This document shows positions 18,915 to 28,984 of a stretch of 57,107 nucleotides of DNA, one piece after another. Both the position numbers and the translations under genes were made by a program. The notes below the pieces were generated by a model. That model saw only the letters and a list, made by a program, of their open reading frames with translations, was not told the DNA's origin and searched no databases. How positions within the stretch are numbered: the first letter of the stretch is position 1; the number at the start of each line of letters is the position of its first letter. Source of the DNA: Pseudomonas sp. TH10 (GTDB lineage Bacteria; Pseudomonadota; Gammaproteobacteria; Pseudomonadales; Pseudomonadaceae); contig NZ_JAEKEG010000012.1 in the NCBI RefSeq assembly GCF_016651255.1, positions 1 to 57,107 of the forward strand, written 5' to 3'.

Positions 18915-20275
18915 ATGCACACGCCTACACCCAGCAATATCCTCTGCGACATAGTGGACGCCCACCCTGTCAGCCGGCTGCAATGGGAGGTGCTCGCCCT
19001 CTGCGTACTGGTTGCAGTGCTTGACGGATTCGACACCCAGATCGTCGGATTTCTGGTGACTGCCATGGCGTCAACCTTGAACGTGACGCCACAAGCCCTG
19101 GCCCCGGTGTTTGCAGCGGGTTTATTTGGTTTGATGCTCGGCGCACTGCTACTGGCCCCTATGGCGGATCGCTTGGGGCGCAAGAGAATTCTGGTGTTGT
19201 CGATCCTGCTGTTCGGCACATTCGCGTTACTGACCGCTTTTGTTAACAACGTCTCGCAACTGCTCGTCGTGCGCTTCCTGACCGGCATAGGCCTCGGCGG
19301 GGCAATCCCCAACCTGGTGGCGCTGATCTCTGAATACAGCCCGCGACGTTACTCGCGCAGTGCCGTCACGCTGCTGTTCTGTGGCATGCCACTCGGTGCC
19401 ATGCTGGCTGGCGTGACGGTTGACCAACTCCTCCCTACCTGGGGCTGGGAAAACCTTTTCCTGATCGGTGGCGCGCTGCCCTTGTTGGTCGCCGGTGTCG
19501 TGGTATGGCGGCTTCCAGAATCGGTTGAGTTCCTCAGTCGCAAGCCCGGCAGTCGTACTGCCCTCAGCGCTATCATCAAGCGGCTCGCACCCGACCTCGC
19601 AGAACTGCCCGCCAGCCTTGGGCAGCTGCGCCAACAGGCAACCTCCTCGACTTCCCTGAACCGTCTTTTCACAGATGGCATGTGGCGCCGCACCCTGCTG
19701 CTCTGGCTGCCGTATGCCATGAACTTGCTGATTTTGTACTTCATCATGAGCTGGATCCCGACGCTGCTGGTGGCCGCTCATGCACCACTGAGCATGGGCA
19801 TTCGCGCGATCATTCTCTTCAGCCTGGGAGGCGTAATCGGTTCAGTCATACAGGGCTGGATGATGAACCGCTGGGGCTCGGTCAACGTGCTGACCATCGA
19901 GTTCATGGGCTACTTGGTGATCGTCTTGGCGCTCAGCCAATTGCCTGTTTCGCTTTATTCGCTTTTCCCCGCGATGTTGTTGCTGGGTATTTTTGTGCAG
20001 GGCGCGCAGGCAGGTCTTAACGCTTTGGCCGCCGAGTTGTACCCGCAGGAAATACGCTCCACAGGCATCGGCTGGGCACTTGGCGTCGGGCGAGTGGGGT
20101 CCATTACAGGGCCCGTTTGCGGCGGTTTGATGCTGGCAGCCGGCTGGGTTTTGTCAGAGATCCTCAGCGCAGCGTTGATCCCGGGAGTCATCGCGCTGAC
20201 GGCAATCACCTTGCTGCGGCTTGACCCCGCCAGCAAGCCACAACCCACCCCTCACAGTCTGTTTCTCATCATTGA
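18915..20275 (+). CDS. MFS aromatic-acid/H+ symporter (second)
   Basis: About 453 residues. TM1 motif VAVLDGFDTQIVGFLV near residue 38, loop 2-3 APMADRLGRKRILV near 85, IPNLVALISEYSPRRYSR near 135, LPESVEFLSRK near 215: an aromatic acid:H+ symporter of the PcaK/BenK group. AAGAGG (18902-18907) precedes ATG 18915; the frame is open further upstream to 18723 but that part is AT-rich and not protein-like. As given, the frame runs into the next gene. One extra C in the C4 run 20225-20228 would end it at TGA 20273-20275, 19 bases before the hydrolase start, which I take as the real structure. Confidence 0.82.
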
Positions 20276-20294
20276 TGCAATCAGAGGCATACCC

Positions 20295-21146
20295 ATGAAA
20301 ATCGCAAGCTTCGTTTACCAGAACCGTTCCACGTACGGCATTGTTGAAGGGGACCACGTCATTGACCTGGAATCGCTCAAGCCACACCTGGGTGCAGACC
20401 TCAAGGAAGCCATCACGCGCAATCGACTGAGCGAGCTGGGGGCTGATGCGCTGAAAGACCTTCCCCGCCTGGCATTGATTGAAATCACCTTTTTGCCGGT
20501 TATTGCCAACCCTGGAAAAGTGCTCTGCATCGGGATCAACTACGCCACGCATGTGCGCGAGACTGGTCGGGACATGCCAACCTACCCGATGATTTTCACC
20601 CGCTTTGCCGATAGCCAGACGGCACATCTGCAGCCCATCGTTCGCCCAACCGTTTCCCACAAGCTTGACTTCGAAGGTGAGCTGGCCGTGGTGATCGGCA
20701 AGACCGCTCGCCACGTCAAACCGGAAGACGCCTTGGACTACGTCGCCGGCTATGCCTGCTACAACGACGGCAGCGTACGTGATTGGCAGAAGCACACCAT
20801 CCAGTTTGTTCCAGGGAAGAACTTCCCGGCCACCGGTGGGTTCGGCCCATGGATGGTCACCAGCGATGAGATCGTCGACCCGCAGGACCTGGAACTGACG
20901 ACTCGCTTGAACGGTGAAGTGATGCAACACACGCGCACCAGCGACATGATTTTCGATGTGCGCAAGTTGATCGAGTACTGCACCGCGTTCACTGAATTGG
21001 CCCCTGGAGACGTCATCGTCAGCGGCACCACCGGCGGCGTTGGTGCATTCCGCGAGCCACCCGTCTGGATGAAGCCGGGCGATATCGTCGAAATCGAAAT
21101 CGAGCGCATTGGTATCCTGCGCAACAGTATTGTAGACGAGCGCTGA
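20295..21146 (+). CDS. FAH-family hydrolase/decarboxylase (second)
   Basis: 283 residues. FAH core: NPGKVLCIGINYATHVRETG near residue 75, metal ligands in HKLDFEGELAVVIGK near 125, DYVAGYACYNDGSVRDWQ near 150, FPATGGFGPWMVTSDE near 175, VSGTTGGVG near 240. AGAGG lies nine bases before ATG 20295, so it has its own start although it reads in frame with the MFS gene upstream. In a cluster with a phenol hydroxylase and an extradiol dioxygenase it would act on the ring-cleavage product (hydrolase, hydratase or decarboxylase). The reaction cannot be told from sequence. Confidence 0.82.
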   Translation: MKIASFVYQNRSTYGIVEGDHVIDLESLKPHLGADLKEAITRNRLSELGADALKDLPRLALIEITFLPVIANPGKVLCIGINYATHVRETGRDMPTYPMIFTRFADSQTAHLQPIVRPTVSHKLDFEGELAVVIGKTARHVKPEDALDYVAGYACYNDGSVRDWQKHTIQFVPGKNFPATGGFGPWMVTSDEIVDPQDLELTTRLNGEVMQHTRTSDMIFDVRKLIEYCTAFTELAPGDVIVSGTTGGVGAFREPPVWMKPGDIVEIEIERIGILRNSIVDER

Positions 21147-21147
21147 C

Positions 21148-21969
21148 ATGCAAAGACCGTTTGACTCCGAAGACACCACCGAGCACCTGGCAGACAGCAA
21201 AGGCTCCAGCCTGGAGCGGATGCTTCGAATCCTCGACCTGTTCACCGAGCACCATCCCATCTGGACGGTCGACGGGATGGGAAATGCGCTGGGGTTCACA
21301 CGCTCCACTGCCTACCGTTATGTACGCGAACTGGCCGAGGCCAACTTGCTGTTTCAGGTGGAGGCCGGTCGCTATGCGCTGGGCGCGAGAATCATTACCT
21401 GGGATCGCCAACTGCGCGTCAGTGATCCGTTGGTACGCGCGGCGCACTCCCTGGAGTCGACCTTTCCGCAATGGGGTGCCGAGCAAGCCTGGTTGGTGTG
21501 TCGGCTGTTCAAGGATCAAGTGGTCTGCGTGCATCAAACCGGCAACCTTTCCAATCAAGTGAGCTACTCGCGAGGATCGCCAAGACCTTTATTCATGGGG
21601 GCGACCTCTAAAGCGATCCTCGCCAACATGGGCTCACGGCATCAAAGCCAACTGTTTCTGGAAAACCCGAGTGACATCGAGTCCAGCAACCTTGGCAAGA
21701 CGTGGGAGGTGTTCCGGCGCTCGCTCCAACGCTTGCGCCGCCAGGGATATGTGCTGAGCACCAGCGAAGTCGATGCTGACGTCTTCGGCCTCGCGGCCCC
21801 CATATTCGATGGCGACGGCAAAGTGGTGGGCAGCATCAGTTGCGTGCGCCCTACCTCGCAACGCGACAGCGAACAGGATGAAGTTCAAGGGCAGCAAATC
21901 CTCGCCCTTGCCGACAATCTTTCACAACTCATGACCGCGCTGGCGCACAGACCAGAAGTACTGGACTGA
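21148..21969 (+). CDS. IclR-family regulator (second cluster)
   Basis: 273 residues: winged helix at ~20-80 (LERMLRILDLFTEHHPIWTV, ALGFTRSTAYRYVRELA) and effector domain at ~95-265 (RPLFMGATSKAILANMG, GLAAPIFDGDGKVVGSISC). It starts one base after the hydrolase stop and is followed 29 bp later by the hydroxylase, so it lies inside the operon it presumably controls. Sister of the IclR protein at 12233-13060 by overall layout and several shared motifs (TYRY/AYRY recognition helix, RGLPRPL / RGSPRPL). Confidence 0.88.
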   Translation: MQRPFDSEDTTEHLADSKGSSLERMLRILDLFTEHHPIWTVDGMGNALGFTRSTAYRYVRELAEANLLFQVEAGRYALGARIITWDRQLRVSDPLVRAAHSLESTFPQWGAEQAWLVCRLFKDQVVCVHQTGNLSNQVSYSRGSPRPLFMGATSKAILANMGSRHQSQLFLENPSDIESSNLGKTWEVFRRSLQRLRRQGYVLSTSEVDADVFGLAAPIFDGDGKVVGSISCVRPTSQRDSEQDEVQGQQILALADNLSQLMTALAHRPEVLD

Positions 21970-21998
21970 CCAGCCCGGCGGTCACCGAGGGAATAAAA

Positions 21999-23669
21999 AT
22001 GACAACCCTTACACCTGTGAATACTGACGTACTGATTATCGGTGCCGGCCCGACAGGACTCACGTTGGCCAACCTCCTCGGACAGGCCGGCGTGCGTACG
22101 ACCATTCTTGATCGTAAAGCCGGCACCGTGACTGAACCGCGTGCCGTTTCGATCGACGATGAGTCGCTGCGAACCATGCAGGCAGCCGGGCTGGATGAAG
22201 CCGTGCTGGCTGACGTCGTCAAAGGCTACGGCGTTCACTACTTCGACAAGCCAGGGGGACGTTGCTTTGGCAAGGTCGAACCTGTCGGCAAGCAATACGG
22301 CTACCCCAAACGCAATGCGTTCAGGCAACCATTGTTCGAACGCACGCTGATGCACGGCATGGAGCGTTTCCCTAGCCTGACTCCGCTTTTCTGCCATGAG
22401 CTGATCGACTTTACACAGGACGCCTCAGGTGTTCTTGCTCGAGTACAAAACGCGGCCGGTGACACGGTTGAGGTGCGCGCCCAATACATGGTTGCCTGTG
22501 ATGGCGGCAGAAGCCCGGTTCGAAAACAACTGGGTATCGATATGGTGGGTTCTAGCTTTAAGTCCCGTTGGTTGGTCGTGGATCTGGATAAGGACGATGA
22601 CCCGTTCTGGCAGACTCGTGTGTATTGCGACGCGCAGCGACCTGTCGTAGAAGTGCCCGGCCCTCATCAGACACGTCGCTTCGAGTTCATGCTCAAAGAC
22701 GACGAGACTGATGAGCAAATGCTCAGCGACGCCAGCCTTGGCAACTTGCTGCGGCCGTTCCGGGGTGAAAAAGCCTATTCGCTGGTGCGCAAAGTGGTCT
22801 ACACCTTCCACGCCAGGGTTGCCTCTCGCTGGCAGGAAGGTCGTGTTTTTCTCGCCGGTGACGCTGCGCACCTGACCCCACCCTACGCGGGCCAAGGCAT
22901 GAACAGCGGTGTGCGTGATGCGCATAACATCGCCTGGAAACTTGTGGCGGTACTCCGGGGACAAATGGCGCAAAGCGCCCTCGAGACCTATGAAAGCGAA
23001 CGCCGCGATCATGCCTGGGCGCTGATCAAGCTGGCATTGAATCTCGGGGTGGTCATGGCGCCAGCTTCGACCTTGCGCGCCAAGCTCATTACCAGCACCT
23101 TCCGTGTGATCGGGCTGATACCGCCTCTGCGCGATTACTTCCTGCAGATGAAATTTAAACCCAAGCCTCGTTTTACCCAAGGCCTGGTGTTATCCCAAGG
23201 TAAGGCCGGCAATCTGCGCGCCGGAACAATGTTCCCGCAGCCGACACTCTTCGATTCGCAAGGCTGCGCGCGACTGCTGGATGAGTATGTCGGCCCTGGC
23301 TTTGCCTTGATTCAATATGGCGATCTGCGCAGCCAACGCATGGATCAACTGCAGCACCCGCTCTGGAACCACCTGGATGCCAAGCGCATGGTGATCATTC
23401 CACAAGACGCTCCGCTTCCGCCCCCTTTGGCGGGACTCACGATCGTACATGATCGCAACGGTGAGTTAAGCGCACTGTTTGCCGAGGCCAGCACCTTCTT
23501 GCTGCTACGTCCCGACCGCTATGTCGCCGCCATATTTGACCAGGCTCAGGAGTCAGAAACAGTTCTGGCTCTTCAGTCCGTGTTGGGCATTGCACAGGAC
23601 TACGACAGTCGCCGTCGCGGCTGCCAATACCGCCCATTCCCCAGTTACTCTTTGATCGCGGAGTTTTCC
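21999..23669 (+). CDS. MhpA-like FAD aromatic hydroxylase
   Basis: About 550 residues, PheA/TfdB/MhpA flavoprotein family. FAD-binding LIIGAGPTGLTLANLLGQAG near residue 12, EPRAVSIDDESLRTMQ near 47, CDGGRSPVRKQLGI near 167, GDAAHLTPPYAGQGMNSGVR near 287, DAHNIAWKLVAVLRG near 307; C-terminal thioredoxin-like part ends with FLLLRPDRYVAAIF. It hydroxylates a phenolic substrate to a catechol with NAD(P)H and O2; MhpA acts on 3-(3-hydroxyphenyl)propionate, but the substrate here is unknown. The frame continues without stop into the dioxygenase downstream; a TGA at 23653-23655 in another frame may be the original end. Confidence 0.82.
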
Positions 23670-24518
23670 ATGACGACCCTCCAGACTTCGACCCCTGCTC
23701 AACTGTGCTACCTGCACCTGGCAAGCAAAGAACCTCAACGCCAGGTAGATTTTTATACGCGAATGATGGACATGCGCGCATCGCCACAAGCAGATGGCAG
23801 CCAGGTGATGCGGGGGCCTAAACGAGCGGCAATCATTTCGCCAGCCGACCATAGCGGCCTGCTGGCCGCTGCCTTCAACCTCCACTCCAACGCCAAACTG
23901 GAAGCGCTGCGTCAGAACCTGATTGAGCGTGAATGCCAGATGGATCCGGTGACCTCGCCTTTACTTGAACCAGGCGCGTTTGCCATTCGGGATCCACAGG
24001 GTCGCCAGACAGTATTCGGCGTAGCACTTCCCGATACAAGTGCTGAACTGCAAGGCATGCCGTCGAGGTTGCAGCACGTTGTGTTCCAAACCACCGAGCT
24101 TGAGACGATTATCGACTTTTACGTCAACACCGTTGGCTTCACCATTTCCGACAACGTGGTCGACCAGGAAACCGGTCAGCTCATGGTGTGTTTCCTGCGC
24201 TCCGACGACGAGCATCACTCCCTCGCCTTTTTCCGCGGGTCGAAGAATGAATGGGACCATCATTGTTACGAAACCAATGAGTGGAATGACATTCGTGATT
24301 GGGGCGACCGGTTTGCCAAGGAGCGCATCAGCATTTTCTTCGGCCCTGGCCGTCATGGTCCGGGCAACAATCTGTTTTTCATGGTGGTCGATGCCGATCG
24401 GAACCGACTGGAATTCTCGGCCGAACTTGAACTGGCGCCAGCAGACCGTGAAGCCGGCGTATGGCCGCAGAGTGAGCACACTCTGAACTCCTGGGGCCGC
24501 GCCTGGATGCGCACCTGA
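23670..24518 (+). CDS. VOC-family extradiol ring-cleavage dioxygenase
   Basis: About 282 residues, two vicinal-oxygen-chelate modules (residues ~8-110 and ~128-260) as in type I extradiol dioxygenases. The second module carries the expected 2-His-1-carboxylate set: His in RLQHVVFQT near 133, His in DEHHSLAFFRG near 190, Glu in RNRLEFSAELE near 255. GCGGAG stands nine bases before ATG 23670, so it has its own start, yet it is in frame with the hydroxylase. It would open the catechol made by that hydroxylase. Resembles homoprotocatechuate/dihydroxyphenylpropionate-type enzymes in layout; exact class not assignable by eye. Confidence 0.78.
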   Translation: MTTLQTSTPAQLCYLHLASKEPQRQVDFYTRMMDMRASPQADGSQVMRGPKRAAIISPADHSGLLAAAFNLHSNAKLEALRQNLIERECQMDPVTSPLLEPGAFAIRDPQGRQTVFGVALPDTSAELQGMPSRLQHVVFQTTELETIIDFYVNTVGFTISDNVVDQETGQLMVCFLRSDDEHHSLAFFRGSKNEWDHHCYETNEWNDIRDWGDRFAKERISIFFGPGRHGPGNNLFFMVVDADRNRLEFSAELELAPADREAGVWPQSEHTLNSWGRAWMRT

Positions 24519-24561
24519 TTTTGCAGGGAAGTCAATCCATTCAATTGATCGAGTCGCCTAA

Positions 24562-26042
24562 ATGAACAACCAGAACGCACCCGCTCCATTTGCCATTCAA
24601 GGTCATCAATACATTAACGGCCGCTGGCAGCCAGGTCGCTCAACCAAACGCCTGGACAACCGCAACCCCTTCAACAACGAGTTGCTGTTGGACATGCCGC
24701 TCGCCTCGGTCGCCGATATGGATGAAGCCTACTTGGCTGCCGAAAAGGCACAGCTGGAGTGGGCTGCTCTACACGCTGGCCAGAGGGTTTTGTTGCTTGA
24801 AAAGCTTGCAGTTATCGTTGCGCAGCGCAGTGAAGAAATCATCGACTGGCTCATCAAAGAGTCGGGCAGCACTCGAATCAAGGCTGGCATCGAGTGGCAA
24901 AGCACGCTGAATCTGGTTCGGGAATGCGCGAGTATGCCAATGCAAGTAGAGGGTCGGATCTTGACCAGCTACAAGCCTGGCGAACAGAGCTTTGTGTTTC
25001 GTGACCCGCTTGGCGTTGTGGGGGTGATCAGCCCATGGAACTTCCCGCTTTACCTGAGCATGCGCTCCGTTATTCCGGCCTTGGCATTAGGCAACACCGT
25101 AGTGCTAAAACCTGCGAGTGATACCGCTGTCAGCGGCGGATTGTTGATCGCTTACTTACTGGAGGCGGCGGGCTTCCCTGCGGGCACCATCAACGTTGTT
25201 GTAGGTGCCGGATCAGAAATCGGTGACGCCTTCGTGGAGCATCGAGTGCCAAGGTTGATCTCGTTCACCGGCTCTACGGACGTCGGGCGTAATGTCGGGC
25301 GCATCGCCACGGGCGGCAAGCACATCAAACGCGTTGCCCTTGAACTCGGTGGCAACGCCCCACTGGTGGTGTTGAGTGATGCCGACGTTGAAGTGGCGGC
25401 CCACGCAGCCGTGGTCGGCCGTTTCCTGCATCAAGGGCAGATATGCATGAGCGTCAACCGAGTGATTGTTGATCGCACGCTATACCCGGCGTTTGCAGAC
25501 CTTGTGGTGGAGAGAGTCAGCAAGCTGAAAGTGGGTAACCCCGATGATGCGGACACCGTGATTGGGCCTGTCGTCAATCAATCGCAGTTGAATGGCCTGT
25601 TACGCAAGATTGATCAGGCACACAGCGCGGGCCTGACCCAATTGTTCGGCGCTTCAGCCAACGGTCTGTTGCTCCCCCGCATGTTTTCGGGAACGTAAAA
25701 GCCGATGACGCCCTGGCCGTCGATGAAACATTTGGCCCGCTGTTACCCATGCTCATCGCCGACGATGAAGCGCACGCCCTGCGACTTGCGAACGCCAGCG
25801 AGTATGGGTTGTCCAGTGCGGTATTTACCAAAGACATGGCACGCGGGCTACAGTTCGCGCGTGGCATCGTCGCCGGCATGACGCACATCAACGATATCAC
25901 CGTCGATGACCAGCCGAACGCTCCCTTCGGAGGTGAAAAGAACTCCGGGCTCGGGCGTTTCAACGGTCACTATGCTGTCGATGAATTCACTCGCGCACAT
26001 TGGGTGACCTGGCAGCCAGGTGGTCACCACTACCCTTTTTAA
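24562..26042 (+). CDS. aromatic aldehyde dehydrogenase, frameshifted
   Basis: ALDH closely similar throughout to the ech-linked enzyme at 2740-4216: [16 protein letters not shown] near residue 153, [13 protein letters not shown] near 183, [12 protein letters not shown] near 235, catalytic Glu in [12 protein letters not shown] near 262 and Cys in [11 protein letters not shown] near 295, C-terminal [16 protein letters not shown]5 at 25674-25678 is one base short; the second frame carries on to 26042. Expected length ~493. Last gene of the hydroxylase/dioxygenase cluster and nearest neighbour of the MpaB-like oxygenases, so it may oxidise an aldehyde from either. A strong hairpin follows. Confidence 0.88.
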
Positions 26043-26051
26043 TCCATTACG

Positions 26052-26077
26052 CAATCAGCCCCTGTCGGGGCTGATTG
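26052..26077. terminator. perfect 11-bp hairpin between convergent genes
   Basis: CAATCAGCCCC (26052-26062) and GGGGCTGATTG (26067-26077) pair perfectly around a four-base loop. It sits between the stop of the plus-strand ALDH and the stop of the minus-strand oxygenase-like gene. No clear T run follows on the plus strand; it probably ends transcription from both directions. Confidence 0.65.
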
Positions 26078-26105
26078 TCATGTATGGCAATAAAGTGAGT
26101 TGGAG

Positions 26106-27170
26106 TTATTCGTCGCCGCCCAACGCCGCTACCTGAGCTTCTATGGACTTGATGCTTTGTTTGTCGGCCGCATTTTGCGGTGTAACGCCATCTCCCAACG
26201 CGGCATGGAAAGGGCAACCTACAAATTTAGGATCGTTCTTGTACGTTTCGACGTAATGCTCGGGGAATTGCTTGTCCAGCGACTGGATGCCCTTGCGCAC
26301 TTCGGCCTTCTCTTCACTGGACATGTTCATCCGCTCCTCGATATAGGCTTCGGTCGGATCGTCGGCATTCATTTCCATCATGCCCATCATGTAGCCAGCC
26401 AGTTGCGGCAAAAGCTGGGCAGCGACAGGATCAGGACGGTCGACCTGCATGGTGTCGAGCGTGGTGGTCAATGACATGGCGCGCAGTAACTGATGGCCAA
26501 ACCAATGCAACTCCTTGGGGAAGAAGCGGAAGACAAACTGTTCATGAATCGCCGTGATAATGAGATTGCCGCGTTCAAGCTTGGGTTTCGGAGCATTTTC
26601 GAACGCTTCGCAAAACGCCACTAGCGAGTCAAAACTGTCCGGGTAACCCGTGATCGGCTGATCGTTTTCAGCACGGAAGAGCTTGCACATGTCACGCCAG
26701 AATAGATGTGCGGCAATCTTCTCGTTCTCGGAGAGGCCCGGGGCGCCCATCTTCAATTTAAGGCGGTGCATGGTGATGGCAGTGAACGCACAGACGTACA
26801 CGTAATCATCGTTATAGGAAAAGGCGCCAGGATACTGCTTGGCCCAATGCGCATGAAGATTATTGATGCCTTCAACCGACTTGATGGTGCGGCTGTCTTC
26901 AGGTCCGTAGAACCACCACAGCGCATTGGCGCTGCCGGTCTGCTCGACACGCGAGGTAGACCGTGAAACGACTTTGCCACCGTCTTCACGCCATACCGCT
27001 CTGGAGCCCCAATCGGTGACGACAAAATTAGGGAAGGTCAACGCGTAGATGAAGTTCTGCATGAAGTCGTTCAGCCCGTAGCTGTTCGATAAACGCCAGA
27101 TTTCAATGTAATCCTTGCTTGGGTCGAGGCTTTGAATTTTGGCTTGAATCCACTTTTTAGGGGCAGACAT
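26106..27170 (-). CDS. MpaB/rubber-oxygenase-like (DUF2236-like) putative oxygenase A
   Basis: 354 residues, no signal peptide. Reads as a member of the ER-bound-oxygenase MpaB / latex-clearing-protein superfamily: SVEGINNLHAHWAKQYPG near residue 110, a long helix DDYVYVCAFTAITMHRLKLK near 130, WRDMCKLFRAENDQPITGYP near 165, and PKELHWFGHQLLRAMSL near 225. Near the C-terminus it has GCPFH, a Cys-Pro motif shared with its paralogue at 28985. Start ATG 27170 follows GAGAGG by five bases. Lcp and MpaB are heme proteins that cleave C=C bonds oxidatively to carbonyls. If homologous in chemistry, this enzyme would cut a propenyl or stilbene-like side chain to an aldehyde. Family call moderate; reaction speculative. 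Confidence 0.6.
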   Translation of the reverse strand: MSAPKKWIQAKIQSLDPSKDYIEIWRLSNSYGLNDFMQNFIYALTFPNFVVTDWGSRAVWREDGGKVVSRSTSRVEQTGSANALWWFYGPEDSRTIKSVEGINNLHAHWAKQYPGAFSYNDDYVYVCAFTAITMHRLKLKMGAPGLSENEKIAAHLFWRDMCKLFRAENDQPITGYPDSFDSLVAFCEAFENAPKPKLERGNLIITAIHEQFVFRFFPKELHWFGHQLLRAMSLTTTLDTMQVDRPDPVAAQLLPQLAGYMMGMMEMNADDPTEAYIEERMNMSSEEKAEVRKGIQSLDKQFPEHYVETYKNDPKFVGCPFHAALGDGVTPQNAADKQSIKSIEAQVAALGGDE

Positions 27171-27368
27171 GTCGATCCTCTCATCGCTTGGCGGCACATA
27201 GTGATTACGAAAACAGAGGCCTCTGATCAGCGGCCTTCAGTCGTCAGATAGAAGCGCTCATGGCGCAACGTCTGGGTGCTCTCGATTTAAAAACACCACC
27301 ATTTACGATAGGGCCTTGGCTCGGACCCGTCTCCGGTCTGCCAATCCAAGTTCGACAGCGTTTTTGGT

Positions 27369-27400
27369 ATTGCAGTATCACCGCGTCGCTATACTGCAAT
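27369..27400. promoter_or_regulatory. inverted-repeat operator upstream of pucR-type gene
   Basis: ATTGCAGTAT (27369-27378) and ATACTGCAAT (27391-27400) are perfect 10-bp arms with a 12-bp spacer, centres 22 bp (two helical turns) apart. It is the only strong symmetry in the 306-bp divergent region between oxygenase A and the regulator. The rest of that region holds no gene I can support. Confidence 0.6.
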
Positions 27401-27476
27401 TACAGTGCGCTTGATCCCCTTGGCCAGCTGCGTGAGGCGTACATAAACAATCATTGCGACTGACAGGGAGTACCGT

Positions 27477-28772
27477 TTGACTACTGAACTCTATTCTCAT
27501 CTGAAGCCAAAAGGCTCGGTTGAGGACGCTTTTTCCAAGGCGGTAATTGGGCAGCAACATCTGACCAATGCGGTATTGAAGATGGGTGAAGGTGCAGTGG
27601 CCTGGGCGCTTGAGGAGGCGGCCAGCTCCCTTGAGCGCTTGCAGGGCGAATTTCAAACGGTACCTGACCTGCCGACGCCAGAAATACGCCTCAATCTTGA
27701 AACGCTTATCCTCGATATTTTTATGAGTTCGTTGTCGAGAAACAGTGAGCACTTCACCCTGAAACTGATTCCTTCAATGGCGAGACAAGCTGCACGTCGC
27801 GAAGTCCCGTTCAGCAGCATCGTTAAAAACATGCGCGCCAATCAGATTATCTGGGTCAATAATTTTTTCACCGCGTCGGCGTCCAAGACATTTACACCCT
27901 CAACTGTTCAGCGGTTAGTCACCAGCGGCGCAGGCGTGGTGGATGAACTTATCGAGCAATTTGTACTTTGTTACCTGGACGAGCGTCAGGTACTGATGGA
28001 AAGTCAGATAGCCAGACGACGTGCGCTCGTGGAGATGTTGATCGACATTACAAGCCCGCTTAAACCATTTGAACTGAAGCAAATCAAAAAAGATCACGGC
28101 CTGGATCTTGAGCACTTCCATATCGGTATCATTATTTCTGATCTCAACACCAAGCTCAGTTCAGACTTGGGTAAGTTACAGCGCAATTTGCAAGAAGCAA
28201 TCATCGGCGATACACCGCTGGTAGTTTCTTTCACTCAGCATTTGACATGGGCTTGGGTCAGTACACCGCACCACCCTACCCCGGCCCAACTGAAACGACT
28301 TGAAGAAACACTGGGGCAATTATGTGGGACTCAATGTGCACTGGGTGAACCAGCAAAGGGGCCCGCCGGGTTCAGGCGCACGCATCTTCAAGCCAGAGAT
28401 GTCAGCAGCGTTGCAACCCCTTCCCCAATCAAAGGCGTCATGCGTTGGGCTGACCATGTCCTGACGATCCTGGTCGGTCAGAATCTTGAAAAGGCCGCAT
28501 GGTATGTCGATTCCGTGCTCGGACCTCTGGCAAACAAAACAGAGAAAGCCGCCGCCTACCGCCGAACACTCAGCGCTTACTTGCAGTCAGGCAACAGCTT
28601 GCTCCACGGTGCAGAAGCACTAGGCATTCACCGCAATACACTGGTATATCGACTGCAACAAATCGAGTTATTGCTGGGCAGCGCTATCAAGCAGCGAGAG
28701 CTCGAAATACGCTGCGCCTTGCACCTGATCACCCAGTACGAGGGCCGTGTACTCGAGCATGAAAGGGAATAG
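27477..28772 (+). CDS. PucR/CdaR-type transcriptional regulator
   Basis: 431 residues. C-terminal PucR helix-turn-helix (residues ~370-425: RRTLSAYLQSGNSLLHGAEALG, IHRNTLVYRLQQIELLLG) with a GGDEF-like central part typical of the family and an N-terminal helical sensor region of ~170 residues (RRALVEMLIDI near 182). Starts at TTG 27477, six bases after AGGGAG. Placed between the two oxygenase-like paralogues, divergent from one and upstream of the other, with an inverted repeat in its own promoter region. It is the obvious candidate for their control, probably by sensing the substrate. Confidence 0.85.
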   Translation: MTTELYSHLKPKGSVEDAFSKAVIGQQHLTNAVLKMGEGAVAWALEEAASSLERLQGEFQTVPDLPTPEIRLNLETLILDIFMSSLSRNSEHFTLKLIPSMARQAARREVPFSSIVKNMRANQIIWVNNFFTASASKTFTPSTVQRLVTSGAGVVDELIEQFVLCYLDERQVLMESQIARRRALVEMLIDITSPLKPFELKQIKKDHGLDLEHFHIGIIISDLNTKLSSDLGKLQRNLQEAIIGDTPLVVSFTQHLTWAWVSTPHHPTPAQLKRLEETLGQLCGTQCALGEPAKGPAGFRRTHLQARDVSSVATPSPIKGVMRWADHVLTILVGQNLEKAAWYVDSVLGPLANKTEKAAAYRRTLSAYLQSGNSLLHGAEALGIHRNTLVYRLQQIELLLGSAIKQRELEIRCALHLITQYEGRVLEHERE

Positions 28773-28984
28773 AAACAGGCAAACAGTGAGATTCCACTTG
28801 GTAGGCCATCAACGCAGGCTTCAAGCCCCCAAGTGCCGTCGTACTGAAATACCAAAACAAGTGATTTTTTGGTTTTCCGGCCCAATGACTGCGCTGGATA
28901 CTTCTTCTAATTTGTAAGCCATCCACAGGAAGCGCAATGACCCTGCGCCCTGTGAGACGACAACAAAAATAAGAGGAAAACCCG

